From Megalonaias nervosa (lineage: Eukaryota > Mollusca > Bivalvia > Unionida > Unionidae): a stretch of 64,000 nt of DNA. The stretch lies in the NCBI GenBank assembly GCA_016617855.1, contig JAECUM010001153.1:62001-126000 (forward strand), written 5' to 3'. Of this stretch, positions 47,443 to 59,010 are shown in pieces. Each line of letters opens with the position of its first letter. Within the stretch, counting starts at the first letter, position 1. Below the pieces are notes generated by a model. The model worked only from the letters and a program-made list of their open reading frames with translations. It was not told the origin of the DNA and ran no database searches. The position numbers were made by a program, and so were the translations under genes.

Positions 47443-48290
47443 ATGCAGCTGATTAGTTGAGCTTGTTAACACTCTGTGAAAAGATCATGCATCTAATTGG
47501 TTGAGTTTGTTAACACTCTGTGAGAAAATAATGCATCAGATTGGTTGAGCTTGTTAACACTCTGAGAAGATCATGCATCTGATTGGATGGGCTTGCTAAC
47601 ACTAAGTGAGAAGATCATGCATCTGATTGGATGAGCTTGATAACACACTTGGGGCTACATTACTGATCCAATTTTGATGAAATTTGAAACATGTGCATAT
47701 ATCATTAATATCTGGGATGAGTTCAGTTATGAGCGAGATCCACACATGCTGATTAAGTAATCTTGCATCTGATTAGCTGAGGGTGTTAATGTTCTGGGAG
47801 CCTTCTGTTTGATCTGATTTTGATAAACTGGAATGTGGCTTATTTCATAAAGAAAATGCGTGTGGTCAATAATGAGCAAGATCCATGCATATCACTGTGG
47901 GATTAAACCCCCGATTGGCTGACCTTGTTACTGCATGAAGACCAGATATCTGATCCAGTTTTGTTTGAACTTGGAATATATACAAATATCACCTGAATTT
48001 GATACCATGCTGGAAGACATATTTGTGATTTTGATGACTTAGATTATATGGTTACATCATCAAAATCTGGACTGTTAATAATTAGTGAGATGCACAGATA
48101 TTTATGAGGTGATCTTGCATGTGATTGGATATGCTTATTACCACTCCAGAATCCACAATTCTGATTTTGTTACGATCTAAATTAGATATGGGCTTATATC
48201 ATCAAGATCTTATGCAATTTTGAAAGTAGTCAGTGTTCTTGCATATTAATGAGGTGACTGGTTAACTTGTTTACACTCGAGACTATTTTT
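47443..48290. repeat. Tandem repeat (about 43-bp unit, 5 copies) grading into a degenerate satellite
   Basis: Unit TGCATCTGATTGGTTGAGCT then TGTTAACACTCTGTGAGAAG then ATCA at 47443-47646. To about 48290 the same TGCATNTGATTGG-like motif recurs at wider spacing (about 130-190 bp) with ATCTGATCCANTTTTGATGA-like blocks, pointing to an older, longer unit. Confidence 0.7.
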
Positions 48291-49065
48291 CATCTGTATG
48301 CAGGGCAGATCAGATCTTTATTTCATCCACTTGTCTGAGACAAATCATTCAGATAATTCACTTGAAAAATCACAGGGATTTCCTTTGACCGAAAGGCCAA
48401 GGGCACTGCCACAGAATTCAACTGCCTGGACACATGTTTTGATACCCTTAGATCCCTAGGATACAGCCTATTTCAGTGGGGTTCCTTGTGCTTTTCTGTA
48501 GTATTTCATAAAAATAAAAGGCTTTGTTAGCACATTGATACCTTTTCAAGCTATGATGAGTCAGTTGTCCACACTTGTTACATGTGCACATGTTAAAACC
48601 ATTGTCTCATAAATCACTAATTACATTAAGTAATAGCTTATCAGAATGGTGCCTAATTGCATGGCAGGGGATTATTAAAGACTTGCAGGTATGTGGGTTC
48701 CTATGATCAAATTAAAGATTACAGCTGTCTTTATTATGGTGTTTGTTTCTTGTTACTGCTGTATTTATTAAAGTCTTTGTTTGATTGAGTCAGCTGTCTT
48801 TGTTATCTGGTTGAGTGAGCTGTAAAGTTGCCTCTGATTTAATAATGTGCAACTAGATTTGTTTCAGTAGTAAAATTTTGTTCGGATTAGGTCTAAGTGA
48901 ATTTGCATTTTAGTCATGAATCAGTCATCATCATTTCACTTATACTGTGGTATATATTCCCAAGTTTAGATAAGGATTACTTTCAGTTATCTTTTGAGTA
49001 TCCATGGTGATTAAGAGTGCGCTTCACTGTGATATATTTGTTGAAAATAACCAGCAACTAGTTTG

Positions 49066-49212
49066 CCTGAGATGCAAGAAAAGGGCAGTCTGAGATGCAA
49101 GAAAAGGGCAGTCTGAGATGTAAGAAAAGGGCAGTCTGAGATGCAAGAAAAGGGCAGCCTGAGATGCAAGAATAGGGCAGTACTGAGATGCAAGAAAAGG
49201 GCAGTACTGATG
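49066..49212. repeat. Minisatellite, 23-bp unit, about 6 copies
   Basis: Unit AAGAAAAGGGCAGTCTGAGA plus TGC. Confidence 0.92.
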
Positions 49213-51385
49213 TGCAGTTTTATATATTTACCATTGTACTTGCTTATCAGCGAACTCATACTGCAAACAACAAAGTTCCTGATCTGGCACTGCATAATGC
49301 ATCTGCATATCAAGTTCTGTGTTGTTTGTTCTACTGATTACTCCTAACATTCTGCACAGACCAAGATCTGCTGGAACATTAGGTGATGGCAGATCTGGGT
49401 CTGCACAGTTTGCAGTTGGACTTGCTTTATAAGTGAATATAAATGGTACCTTAAACGAGACAAGCCCTGATCATGTAGATTGGGGGGGGGGCAGAGAGGA
49501 TTGTTGTGGAGAAAAAGGTAATGTTACTGATTGTGCTAGAAACAAAACTTGGTTAGGCAGCAGACAAGGACAAGTAATAAATGTTGCCTTCCATTAATGA
49601 GAAAATTTAATCTGTAACCTTTTTTGACAGTATATCAGTGTATTTTTGTTTTTCCAAAACATATCTGTTAAATGAATTGCCATTTACATATATCACAATT
49701 GTAACATTTATGACACTTGCCCTGACAGTCTCTGTGTTTACCTCACTCTGATTTTTTTTTTCATACACATATAGTCAAAACAAAATAGTTTTATTCACGA
49801 ACATCACAAATACAGATCAGTTTTCTTTGATCTTTCTTCCACCACCAATACAAATACAGAAAATCTGTCTGTGCAATACATTAACTTTTTATTTTCTACT
49901 AAAAATGTAAAAGATGTTATATTGTTGTATTGATGAAGTAAAGCTCAGAATGGATGTATTTCTTACACTGGTGTTGGGATTGCATGATTTGGTTGAGAAC
50001 TCTTAGACTTTTCCATGGGACTCCCCATTCTTGCAGCCAGGAGTCATTGATTTGATTTTCAGTATCAAAGGAAATCCATGTTTTTACATGTCCAAAATTT
50101 AATCACTTGCCTAGATCAGATGAGATTCATGCAATTGAAAAAAATTTCAAAAATACTTGAGTGTTTCTGCCGAAATTATTTTTAGGCAATCTTTCCTTTT
50201 CATCTCACTTCCTCCAAAGAATGGACAATTTTTAATCCAAGATCCAAAAGCTACTATGGACTAATTTTGATCGCTTCATGACATAACCCTTGAAAAACAT
50301 TTCATCATTTGACCTAAACTCCCCAGATTACATCAGTAAAGTAATCAGTCAATACATAATGTGTGTTCATGCCAGCCATAATCTCATTACTCTACCATAC
50401 ATCATTGCACCGGACTCCTAGAACATTTCCAGTACAAACTAGACTGGTTCTGGCAGGTTTCTGTAATGTGCATAAATACCCATCCGGTAGAATAACATGT
50501 TGTTAAAGCCAGGTGAGTGCTAATTATAGGCAACCTCAGCAGTATGATCCCCATTCATTGGTTACATGCTTCGCTTTGTACAGAATAGATTTCAGTAGAA
50601 GTATAAGTAGATGATCTTCATAAGTGTAATGGGCAGATGTGGAGATAAATATTAATAATTGACTAGTTTTTCAATCTTGAAAATAAATTTCTCCATTTCG
50701 TCAGCATGATCAAAGTTTTCACAGGCAAATTTGATTTTTCTTGGACAAGCCTAAAGAGCTCCTCACTTGGAATACAGGACGTGCCTGATTTGAAATTAGA
50801 GGGGTGCTGGGCATTGGGCTGTCAGGTATTTTTACCATGATATCTGACTTCATCAGCACAACTGAAATTCCAGAGACTGATCTAAAACAGGAATGAAGAA
50901 TTTGTTTATCAAATACCTATTTTGACCTACAATGTAATGTGAAGATTTACAAAGAAAAACCTAATCTAACTTCAAGCAAGACTACCTTGAACTCTTGCTA
51001 TGTAAACATGTTGTTTACAATTTAAAATCATTGGCAAACATTAAGCACAAAATATAAATTAAACATACGTTATGTTATATTCGCATTTACCTTACAAGAT
51101 GTAGATTTTTCTAATTTCAAACCTTTCATGTGCATTTTCCTTTCGAGTCGGGGAGATCATAGAAGGTATTAGAAACCTACCAGATCAAGTATCAGGTTCT
51201 CTGAATGGTCAATTGATTTCACTTTCTGTGGATAATAGCTCTTCATCCACAAGAGGACACTTGTTCAAAATGCTGTTTTGGCTGTCTACATTGCCTAAGG
51301 TTGATATGGGTCAGAGTGGTTTGATGAGCTTTGGTAAGTGAAGATGGGGTCCAGGAAATGAGGCTTGATTTTGTACATTGAAGAT

Positions 51386-52560
51386 TATGAGGTGCCATAG
51401 TGGACAAAAGCTGGTCCAATGAGAAAGTTGCAGTTGAAATTTCGATGTCGTATGTCGAGAAATCCATTATCATGTGTTAAATCAAATTGCATGTCCTTAA
51501 AGTTCCATTTTCTAGATTGAGATTTTAGATTTTAGGTATATGTTGAATTATACAGTGGTGGTTTAAAGTTCTATTTCCTATGTCGACATTTTACAGTGTA
51601 TATTTTGAATTACACAGCGGCGGTTGAAATTTCAATATCATATGTCAAGAATCCCTAATTCACACATTGATTGTAACTGTTTGTGATGAAAGTTCCATTT
51701 CATATGGCGAGTATTTAGATTTCATCTGTTGAATTTTACAGCAGTGAGAAGCAGCCTCTTTGTTTAAAAATAATTTTGTCCGTTCATGAGTGACCTCTAG
51801 TGAAGAAATTCATAGTAATTCTTGACCTGTTAATGGTAACTTTCAAACTGTCAATGAATGAAATGTAATGGCGCCTCATAATTGAATACACAAATGATGT
51901 ATCTTAATAATAGATATTATTTTGAATTGTTAAAGTGGACATTGTGTAATGCTACTTTTAACACCAACACATCATTTCACCATATAAAAATAGCAATTCT
52001 GACAAGCACAATAAAATATCAACCACCGCTGTGTAATTCAACAGATGCAATCTAACAACTCAACATATGAAATGGAACTTTCAGCACAATCAATATGACT
52101 CAGCATGTTAATTAAAATTCTCGACATATGACATTAAAATTTCAACAACCACCATGTAATTCAGAAGATACAATCTAAAAACTCGACATTGGACATCAAA
52201 TTTTCAATCAGCGCTGTGTAATTCAGCAGATGAAATCTAAATACTCAACATATGAAATGGAACTTCCAACATAAACTCTTTGAACCAATATGTAAATTAG
52301 TAATTCTTGATGTATGACCTTGAAATTTCAACCACCACCATGTAATTCAAATGACACAATCTAAAACCTCGACATAGAAAATAGAGCTTTTAACCACTAC
52401 TGTTTGATTCACCAGATACAATCTAAAATCTTGAAAATGGAACTTTAAGAACAAGCATTTTTGATACAACACGTGACATTGGAATTCTGGACATAGGACA
52501 TTAAAATTTCAATGGCAGTGTTCTGATTGGACCAGTTTTTGTCTGCTACGGCTCCTCATA
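51386..52560. mobile_element. 1175-bp foldback element with repeat-bearing inverted arms
   Basis: The left arm (51386 to about 51745) and right arm (about 52015-52560) are reverse complements with substitutions. The ends read TATGAGGTGCCATAGTGGAC and, inward from the right, TATGAGGAGCCGTAGCAGAC. GAAGAT flanks both sides (51380-51385, 52561-52566). Each arm is built of degenerate units of about 110-140 bp with the core TTGAAATTTCAATGTCATAT, GTCGAG and AATTACACAGCGGTGG. The central 270 bp is not inverted and has no ORF. Confidence 0.75.
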
Positions 52561-52603
52561 GAAGATTACAAATTTCAAGTGACCTGTGACAGTTGAATAG
52601 GGG

Positions 52604-52662
52604 TTGCAGGTATCAGGGTAGGGAGGATTCAGAGCAGTGAGGGTAGGGAGGATTCAGAGCAG
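52604..52662. repeat. Short direct duplication
   Basis: Two copies of AGGGTAGGGAGGATTCAGAG plus CAGTG. Confidence 0.8.
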
Positions 52663-53062
52663 TGTTGATTGCAGGAAAGACAATTTTTGGTCTATACTAA
52701 TGGATAATGTAAGACCTAGTGCATGGTTTAAGGTTTCTGGATTGACATGACCATAAGGCCAAGAAAAAAATAAGTGTTTCTTATTGCATTGGTTTTAAAA
52801 TTAGGGTAAGTAGGTCAATTTTAAAAATAACAACAAACCCAATTGATATATATTTGTTGTGATTTTTTTGTCATGGTTTTTCTTTTTTTTTTAACCAATG
52901 TGGGGGGATATGCTAGGTTTGGCAGTGAGAAACAGGGACAGTCAGCCACTGGAAACACATTTTTTTGTTTGGCTATACCTTCCTTGGTTGCTGAAATATC
53001 TTGGATGCTGGTCAGATAAATTTGGAGAAAGGTTGTATATGCTGGGTTAAATCATTTCTGAT

Positions 53063-53321
53063 AGACCAACATGTTGTTCTTCTCTGCCTTTTGTTTGTCT
53101 GGCATGACTGGTGTTGGAGAACAACTGTCTAAGGCACAATTTTTCTGGAAGGTCAGTGTAGTTATTGTGGTAGATTATCAGGGCGTTCGCTACTAATTAA
53201 TAAATTTATATTTACTGACCTTTGTATAATCCACCTGAATAACAACACTAATGCTCAAGCACAAATCATGCCATAGACAGTTGTTCTCCACCTCTAGTCG
53301 TTAATATAACATGTTGGTCTA
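53063..53321. mobile_element. 259-bp MITE with long TIRs
   Basis: Left end AGACCAACATGTTGTTCTTC; the right end read inward is AGACCAACATGTTATATTAA. Similarity resumes after an indel through GGAGAACAACTGTCTANGGC and onward, giving arms of about 90 nt. The flanks are CATTTCTGAT (53053-53062) and CATTTCTAAT (53322-53331), a 10-bp duplication with one change. Long TIRs and a 9-11-bp duplication suggest a Mutator-like origin. Confidence 0.65.
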
Positions 53322-54131
53322 CATTTCTAATAGCTAGCAGCAGCCTAATTGGCAGCCATTTCAATTGGAAAATACTTTTTGTACAGGATACCATATTTCT
53401 CCATATTGGGGTATGCACCCTAATGCACTATATTTTCAGTATTATCCTTATTTTACAAATCTGTCTGGGTAATTTTACCAGTTCAGCTGTCAGCCTCATG
53501 AATGTAAGCATGTTCTTTATAGATGCACTCTGGTTTATTGCCCCACTCCTGTTTGTAATGTTCCATGTCACAATCATTAAAGGCCTCGTAATTGTTTGAT
53601 GCAGTTTGTCCATTAATGTCCTTACACTTTTTGTTCCACCTTTTGTGCAACATTGGGGAATACTATTAGTATATTTATGTCTGTCCATCTGTTCTTCTGT
53701 TTGCTAGAAGATGTATGGGGTAACAATGTTTGGGCCACTTTTTCAAGGTCAATGTTATAGATCAAACATTGGACATATTTGTTTTCATCAACACCCATGG
53801 TAGCAGACTTACAATTTACGAAGTTTGCTTATTTTAAATGCCTCCTTTAATTGGATGAGTTAAGTTTATTGTGGATAGATGTCAGTTTTTTTGTACTATT
53901 TTCAGATACCTAAAATGTTAAGATATGTTTTGTTTTGTTTATAGATTTGTAAAATAATCTTGAAATTTCGATCTGCGTGTATCCTTGTTAGCATTTAAGT
54001 ATAAAGTAGCGGCACCAATGTTGTTTCAAAGCTGTGGTTGAACGCTATGCTCCCATGTTAAGTCATATTGTCAGATCAAACACAGGAATCTCTAGCTTGT
54101 GTTTTCTGTATAATGCAAACATAGTAAAGTT

Positions 54132-54288
54132 GGTGCTCTGTGAGAAAGCTTGCCAGCTTCTCATGGATTGGTGGTTCTTTCCAGGGTTTTCCCGGGTTCT
54201 TCCTCCACCATTTATACTGGCCGCCATGTATAGCCTATCTTGTGCTGAAAATGGCGTTAAACCCTACAACAACAACAATAACAACAAG
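54132..54288 (+). mobile_element. SINE with (AAC)n tail, copy B
   Basis: Plus-strand copy. The start TGAGAAAGCTTGCCAGCTTC matches copy C. The body has GGTGGTTCTTTCCAGGGTTT, CTGGCCGCCATGTATAGCCT and ATGGCGTTAAACCCTACAAC; the tail is AACAACAATAACAACAA. No clear A or B box is visible in this family. Confidence 0.78.
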
Positions 54289-54876
54289 TGCCCTGTGAAG
54301 GAGCTACATTAATGGCCAGTGTGAGATTTTGACAGCTTCCAGCCAGGGCAGCCATATGCCAAGGAAATGTCTTAGCAAATTGAGTTCCAATTGAACATCA
54401 TTGTGTAATATGTAATACACAACTTGAAACAAGAGTATGTCTGAAAGAAACTTGTAGCTATGTGATATTTGAATTAGATTAGCATTTTGCTGAAAGGTTT
54501 ATGATGACACAGTCAATTAATTTCATTATTATAAGCAAGTCTACTTTTGACATTCATAAAAAAAAATGAATATCGAAATATACCACTTTGACTTTTTTCC
54601 TAATGCATCCACTGAACATGTCTAAAAAATTAAGCAGTCCCACCATTGTATTTAGGGACATTTTTTATGTCACTGCATTTAAATTTCTTTTTTTTTTTTT
54701 AGGAAGGAATCTAATATAGTGTCTTTGATACATAGAATGCTATCCCAGGGTAGTGAAATTACTTGCTTTAGAGTTTTGATGGCTCAGGTTTGATTCCTCA
54801 TGTGAGTCTGCTTGGATTCTTATGTCTCCTCAGTATCAAATCTGAATCAATATTTCCTTATACTACCCATGCAGAG

Positions 54877-55043
54877 TCTGTACCAGTTTCTGCTCAGAAC
54901 CAAGCACCACTTGATCCTTGGTCTGTACCAGTTTCAGCTCAGAACCAAATACCACTTGATCCTTGGTCTGTACCAGTTTCTGCTCAGAACCAAGCACCAC
55001 TTGATCCTTGGACTGTACCAGTTTCTGCTCAGAACCAACTTGA
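54877..55043. repeat. Minisatellite, 45-bp unit, 3.7 copies
   Basis: Unit TCTGTACCAGTTTCTGCTCA then GAACCAAGCACCACTTGATC then CTTGG. The period is divisible by three, so frames on both strands look open; they are not genes. Confidence 0.92.
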
Positions 55044-55389
55044 TCATTACATATTCTTTGTGAAGAACAACATTTGAAAGTGCAATAGGAAACTTGTAAG
55101 GTACATTTTGTCATCCAGCAACTTAAAAATAATGTGTATAATAAGAATAAATCATAATCATGCTGTAACTGCCAGCTGATTAAAATCAAATCTCCACTGT
55201 CATACACGAAGATCAGACAGCAACCACTTAAGGTCATGTACTGGTGACCTTTTAATCAGCCGATGGAAATGCAGCTTTCAGAAATCTGAAAGCGAATCAG
55301 ATCATTCGGCACACATTGATTCTCTTCAGCCATACTGCTCAGTCTCCCAAATGCAAAGATTAAAGACTTCATCAGACTGGCTGATAAAA

Positions 55390-55660
55390 TTAGTGATTAT
55401 GGTAATAACATACATCCAAGTCACCAGAACATGACCCCTGATCTTCACATAGGACAGTGGAGATGATTTTGGCAGTAACTGCATGGATAGACTTATCATA
55501 GATTTTTCCTTTTGCCAGCATGGCAGCACATCTGGAAATCAACTGGCCCTCCCAATCAGATTTAATGCACAGTATTCCCACTGCTTTATTGGGTTGAGGA
55601 TTCATGGACCCCATTTGGTCACTAAAATGGAAGTACAACACAAATATTGTGAATGCATGT
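55390..55660 (-). other. Possible coding relic inside the intron, minus strand
   Basis: A minus-strand frame of about 85 codons without repeats reads NPQPNKAVGILCIKSDWEGQ, LISRCAAMLAKGKIYDKSIH and AKIISTVLCEDQGSCSGDL. Composition looks protein-like but no family is recognised. It could be a processed pseudogene fragment or chance. Confidence 0.2.
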
Positions 55661-56563
55661 TGTGAATAAAATTGTACTGTTGCACTGGAATATAGCAAAC
55701 TAATAATGAAATACATAAATCTGCCAATAAATACAAATTTCACAACTTGTTTGCATTTTGTACCTCAGAAAAGCAATGCTAGTGTATGGATGAATTTGGT
55801 AGTTATTTAACAATTCCAAATATTGCAAAATAAATGAAGTTAGTTTTAATTTTATTTTTTTATTTTTCTTTAAATAAAATAATCATAAGAAATAGCACTG
55901 CCTCCATTGATTTATAAATTAGTAATCCTTTTAGTCCTTTATGTCACTCAATAATTTGTTTATCTTCATGTTTCTTTTCTGGTCTGTAATGTGCACCGAA
56001 AGCATATAGTAGTTCAGAGACAAGGAACCAGTCTGCTTCTTATATCCAATGTGGCAACCATAAACAACTGCACACATCAGACTTATTTGATCAGGTTTTG
56101 TTTGTTATAGGAGAAATCAGAAGGAATTTAGTAACACCAGTATCCAGATGCACATACATTTCAACTTCATTTAGTACATGTGCTAGACTTCAGTTTCTGT
56201 ACATGAACTGCACTTGTCAGACCAATGTTTTATGTGTGCCAAGTTCTTTCAGTGAATGGGAACACTAATAACAACTTTACAAATTTAACTAACCTTGTGG
56301 ACCTGTGCCTGTTGGTATTAACTTGTGCTGAGTCCTCAAAACGCATGGGCTGGCAGGTTTCTTTTGTTTGTACTTTATTTGATCAAAAGTTGTTTTGAGC
56401 ACGGTGATAGACCACGCTACACTAAATATCCTGCATCTTATTTATAACAGCCAGGGCTCTATTCTCAAGGTCAAGATCAGTGATAAAAAAATGTTCTTTT
56501 TACCCTTCTTATGTCTTTTTGAGATACTGCAATGAATCTTGACTACTCTCCAAGTCTGTCAGA

Positions 56564-56702
56564 TTGTTGTTGCTGTTGTTGTAGGATTTAATGCCATTTT
56601 TCAGCACAAGATAGGCTATACATGGTGGCCAGTATAACTCAGAGGAAAAACCCTGAGAAGAACCACCGACCCACGAGAAGCTACTGACAGGCTTTCTCAT
56701 GA
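56564..56702 (-). mobile_element. SINE with (AAC)n tail, copy C
   Basis: Minus-strand copy. The (GTT)n tail is at 56564-56581, and the body has TTCAGCACAAGATAGGCTAT and GAACCACCGACCCACGAGAA, ending at GGCTTTCTCAT. A short deletion removes the CCTCCACCATTTA segment present in copy B. Confidence 0.78.
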
Positions 56703-57609
56703 ACCCACGTTACTGTCAGATAACTTGACCATTGTCTTAAAGGTCATAGTAAGATAACATTATTGTGAACTTTTGAGTTTGCAGTTATGTTAGGAGGGAC
56801 CAAAAATTAGTGAATTTGTTTGTTCTTCCCAGTAATTTATGGTTCCAGCTGTTGCTTTGACTACAGAGAGTTTTAAACATTAACATATACTAACGATGAG
56901 TGTCATTTTGAGACAAGTTAACTCATTAACCTCCAGTACCACCCACGTTTATGGATCTTGAGGTTGTTCCCTACTTCTGAGCTCTGTAGCATCAAGGTCA
57001 TTTAATATAGAGCAAAATGTTTGGTAATACTGATAGTAGACAGATATAGCTCTACAATGATACCAAATAATCTGGACTTTCTACTCACATTACAAGATGC
57101 AGAGGGAGAAATGTACTTGTTGAGACCCGATTTTTTTTACACCCAAAATTCACCTCTTGACGGAATTGGATTTTGTGTCTGGATTTTAGACTTTTTGGCC
57201 TGACATCTAAGGCAGACTGGTCTGAACCACACACAGACAGGTGAACATTTGCAAAGAGTAGGATAAGTTGGGGAATTGGAAGTAAAAAGTGACCAGGACA
57301 TGAAAATGATGTGTCCAGTTAGCAAAAACAGAAAAAAGATCTGCAACTTTTACTATTCTGCACATGTGCAGGTGAAATAGCCAGTGAAAGACGTTTCCAA
57401 CACAACTAGGCATTGAGCTAAATGAAAATCTCTTAGAAGCAGATGTATTTGAATGTGTTCAAAAGTAACCACTAAAGTGCATTTCCTACTCCCATTTAAG
57501 GTGAAAATGACAAAAATCTCCAGTGGTTAATGAGTAAATGGGTGAATTTTGAAGACATCACCAAATTTGAATATTCCTTGTGTTTTTGATCATTTGTGCA
57601 TCAGTATTG

Positions 57610-57851
57610 CACATAAATTACAAACTAACAGCTTCCTCGCTAGGCATTCAGCATTAAGATGTTAGCGTTAGGACTGGTTGGCCAGGTGTCAGGATAATGT
57701 GACTGAGTGGGACATGATGCTACATGTCTGCGGCATGATTGCCCCTGAGTGCGAGGCATCACTATAAACTGCCACAAGTGCTGCAGACATCATAGCAATA
57801 TGACTGAAAAATTGTCAAAACCGTGTTAAAAATCCAAATCACACACACACA
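57610..57851 (+). mobile_element. tRNA-derived SINE, headless copy
   Basis: Same family as 20255-20560, in opposite orientation. It shares GCTNCCTCGCTNGGCNTTCA, CTACATGTCTGCGGCATGAT, GGCATCACTATAAACTGCCA and the CAAATCACACACACACA tail. The tRNA-like head is absent (5' truncation). Confidence 0.78.
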
Positions 57852-58245
57852 AATTACAAAAATATCCATTCCTCGATAATTTGTAAGAAATTTCCAATAA
57901 CCTTGTTAACTTGTGGCAGAGAGTTGTTATTTTTCCAATTAGCCAGCATTGATATTGCCAACTTGAAATCATAGCCTACGGTCAAAAATAGCCGTGAAGA
58001 AGAAAACAAAATTCTTTTACATTCTCAGGGGAACAAGGATGAAAAGTTAAGTGCAGCAATTAAAAATAAAAATGCACATACTATGAAATTCTGGTAGTCG
58101 CTATGTCTTCTTGTCAATTTTGTTACTTGTCTCTCGAATTTAAATTCACCCAAGTGTGTCAAGTCCAAATGTGGAATGGATACTGTGGAAACATTTGTCC
58201 TACATGTAGATGAAAGTACATATTTTCAATATTTTCTGTTTGCAG

Positions 58246-58397
58246 GTGACCCCAGGAAGTCTGGCAGCAAAGTGTGGCCTACAACAGGGGGACATAATCA
58301 AACGGATTGGAAATGTTGACTGTGACCAGCTCAAACACAAGGATGCTCAGGATGCCATAGTCCATTATGGAAATAAATTGGATCTTCTACTTCAAAG
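58246..58397 (+). CDS. PDLIM: PDLIM gene 2, second coding exon (rest of PDZ core)
   Basis: Acceptor TTTGCAG, entry in phase 0, exit in phase 2 at GTAAAT (58398). It encodes VTPGSLAAKCGLQQGDIIKR, IGNVDCDQL, KHKDAQDAIVHYGNKLDLLL and QR. This supplies the PDZ strands and the helix that lines the peptide groove (HKDAQDAIV). GDxIxxIxN and HKDAQD are typical of Zasp/PDLIM. With the exon at 42616 it gives a PDZ domain of about 88 residues, the usual size. The Met at 58210 lies in the intron. The remaining exons (linker and LIM) should lie beyond 64 kb. Confidence 0.9.
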
Positions 58398-58884
58398 GTA
58401 AATTTCACTTTGAAAATGAATTTCAAAAGCCCTTCTTAAATTAAGTGTCACATTTAAAACTGGTTTGTGATTTTGCATTGAGAATAATAGTGCATCCATT
58501 TGTGGGGTTTGACCCTGTGTGTGATATTTTCCATTAACTGCCATTAATTTGACTACCATTAATTGGTTGAGCAAGTCAGGAGTGTGGCAGTGTATTCTGA
58601 TTGTTCCATTGCTGATCAAATGAAATGAAATATGTTTTTTTGTCACGATTGAAATTGCTCAGATCTTAGCCCATCTTGATTCATATCGTTTGAAGAAGCA
58701 TTTTCTTCACCAACCTGCTTGCAAACTTTATTTCTTCCAACAAAAATTGGAAGCAGTTTTGTAGATCTTCTGAAATACATGAAGTCCTGCCAAAAGATTT
58801 GTGCCAACACACTGTCTTTGTTGCTTGTCTGGCTTCATCTGTATTACACATATGCTGCTCAGAAATCTCCTTAGCTTGGAAGAA

Positions 58885-59010
58885 CAATGTGCACATGTGC
58901 TGGGCCAGTGGCTCACTTTGCTGTATAAAACAATGTGCACATGTGCGGGGCCAGTGGTTTACTTTCCTATATAAAACAATGTGCACATGTGCTGGCAGTA
59001 GCTCATTTTT
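58885..59010. repeat. Minisatellite, about 46-bp unit, 3 copies
   Basis: Unit ACAATGTGCACATGTGCTGG then GCCAGTGGCTCACTTTNCTN then TATAAA. Confidence 0.88.

Larger units (their letters stand above)
42730..58245 (+). other. First intron of PDLIM gene 2, 15.5 kb
   Basis: Phase-0 intron from GTAAGT to TTTGCAG, CpG-poor from about 43.6 kb. It holds two LTR-like repeats, tandem arrays, a foldback element, a MITE and three SINE copies, listed separately. Stretches 43000-44930, 48291-49065, 49213-51385, 53332-54131, 55044-55389, 55750-56563, 56703-57609 and 57852-58245 show no recognisable feature. Confidence 0.85.

Noticed and set aside
51243..51473. 76-codon minus-strand ORF
   Set aside because: It runs into the foldback arm and has no conserved character.
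54790..55237. ORFs with a 15-residue repeat
   Set aside because: 45-bp minisatellite read in frame.
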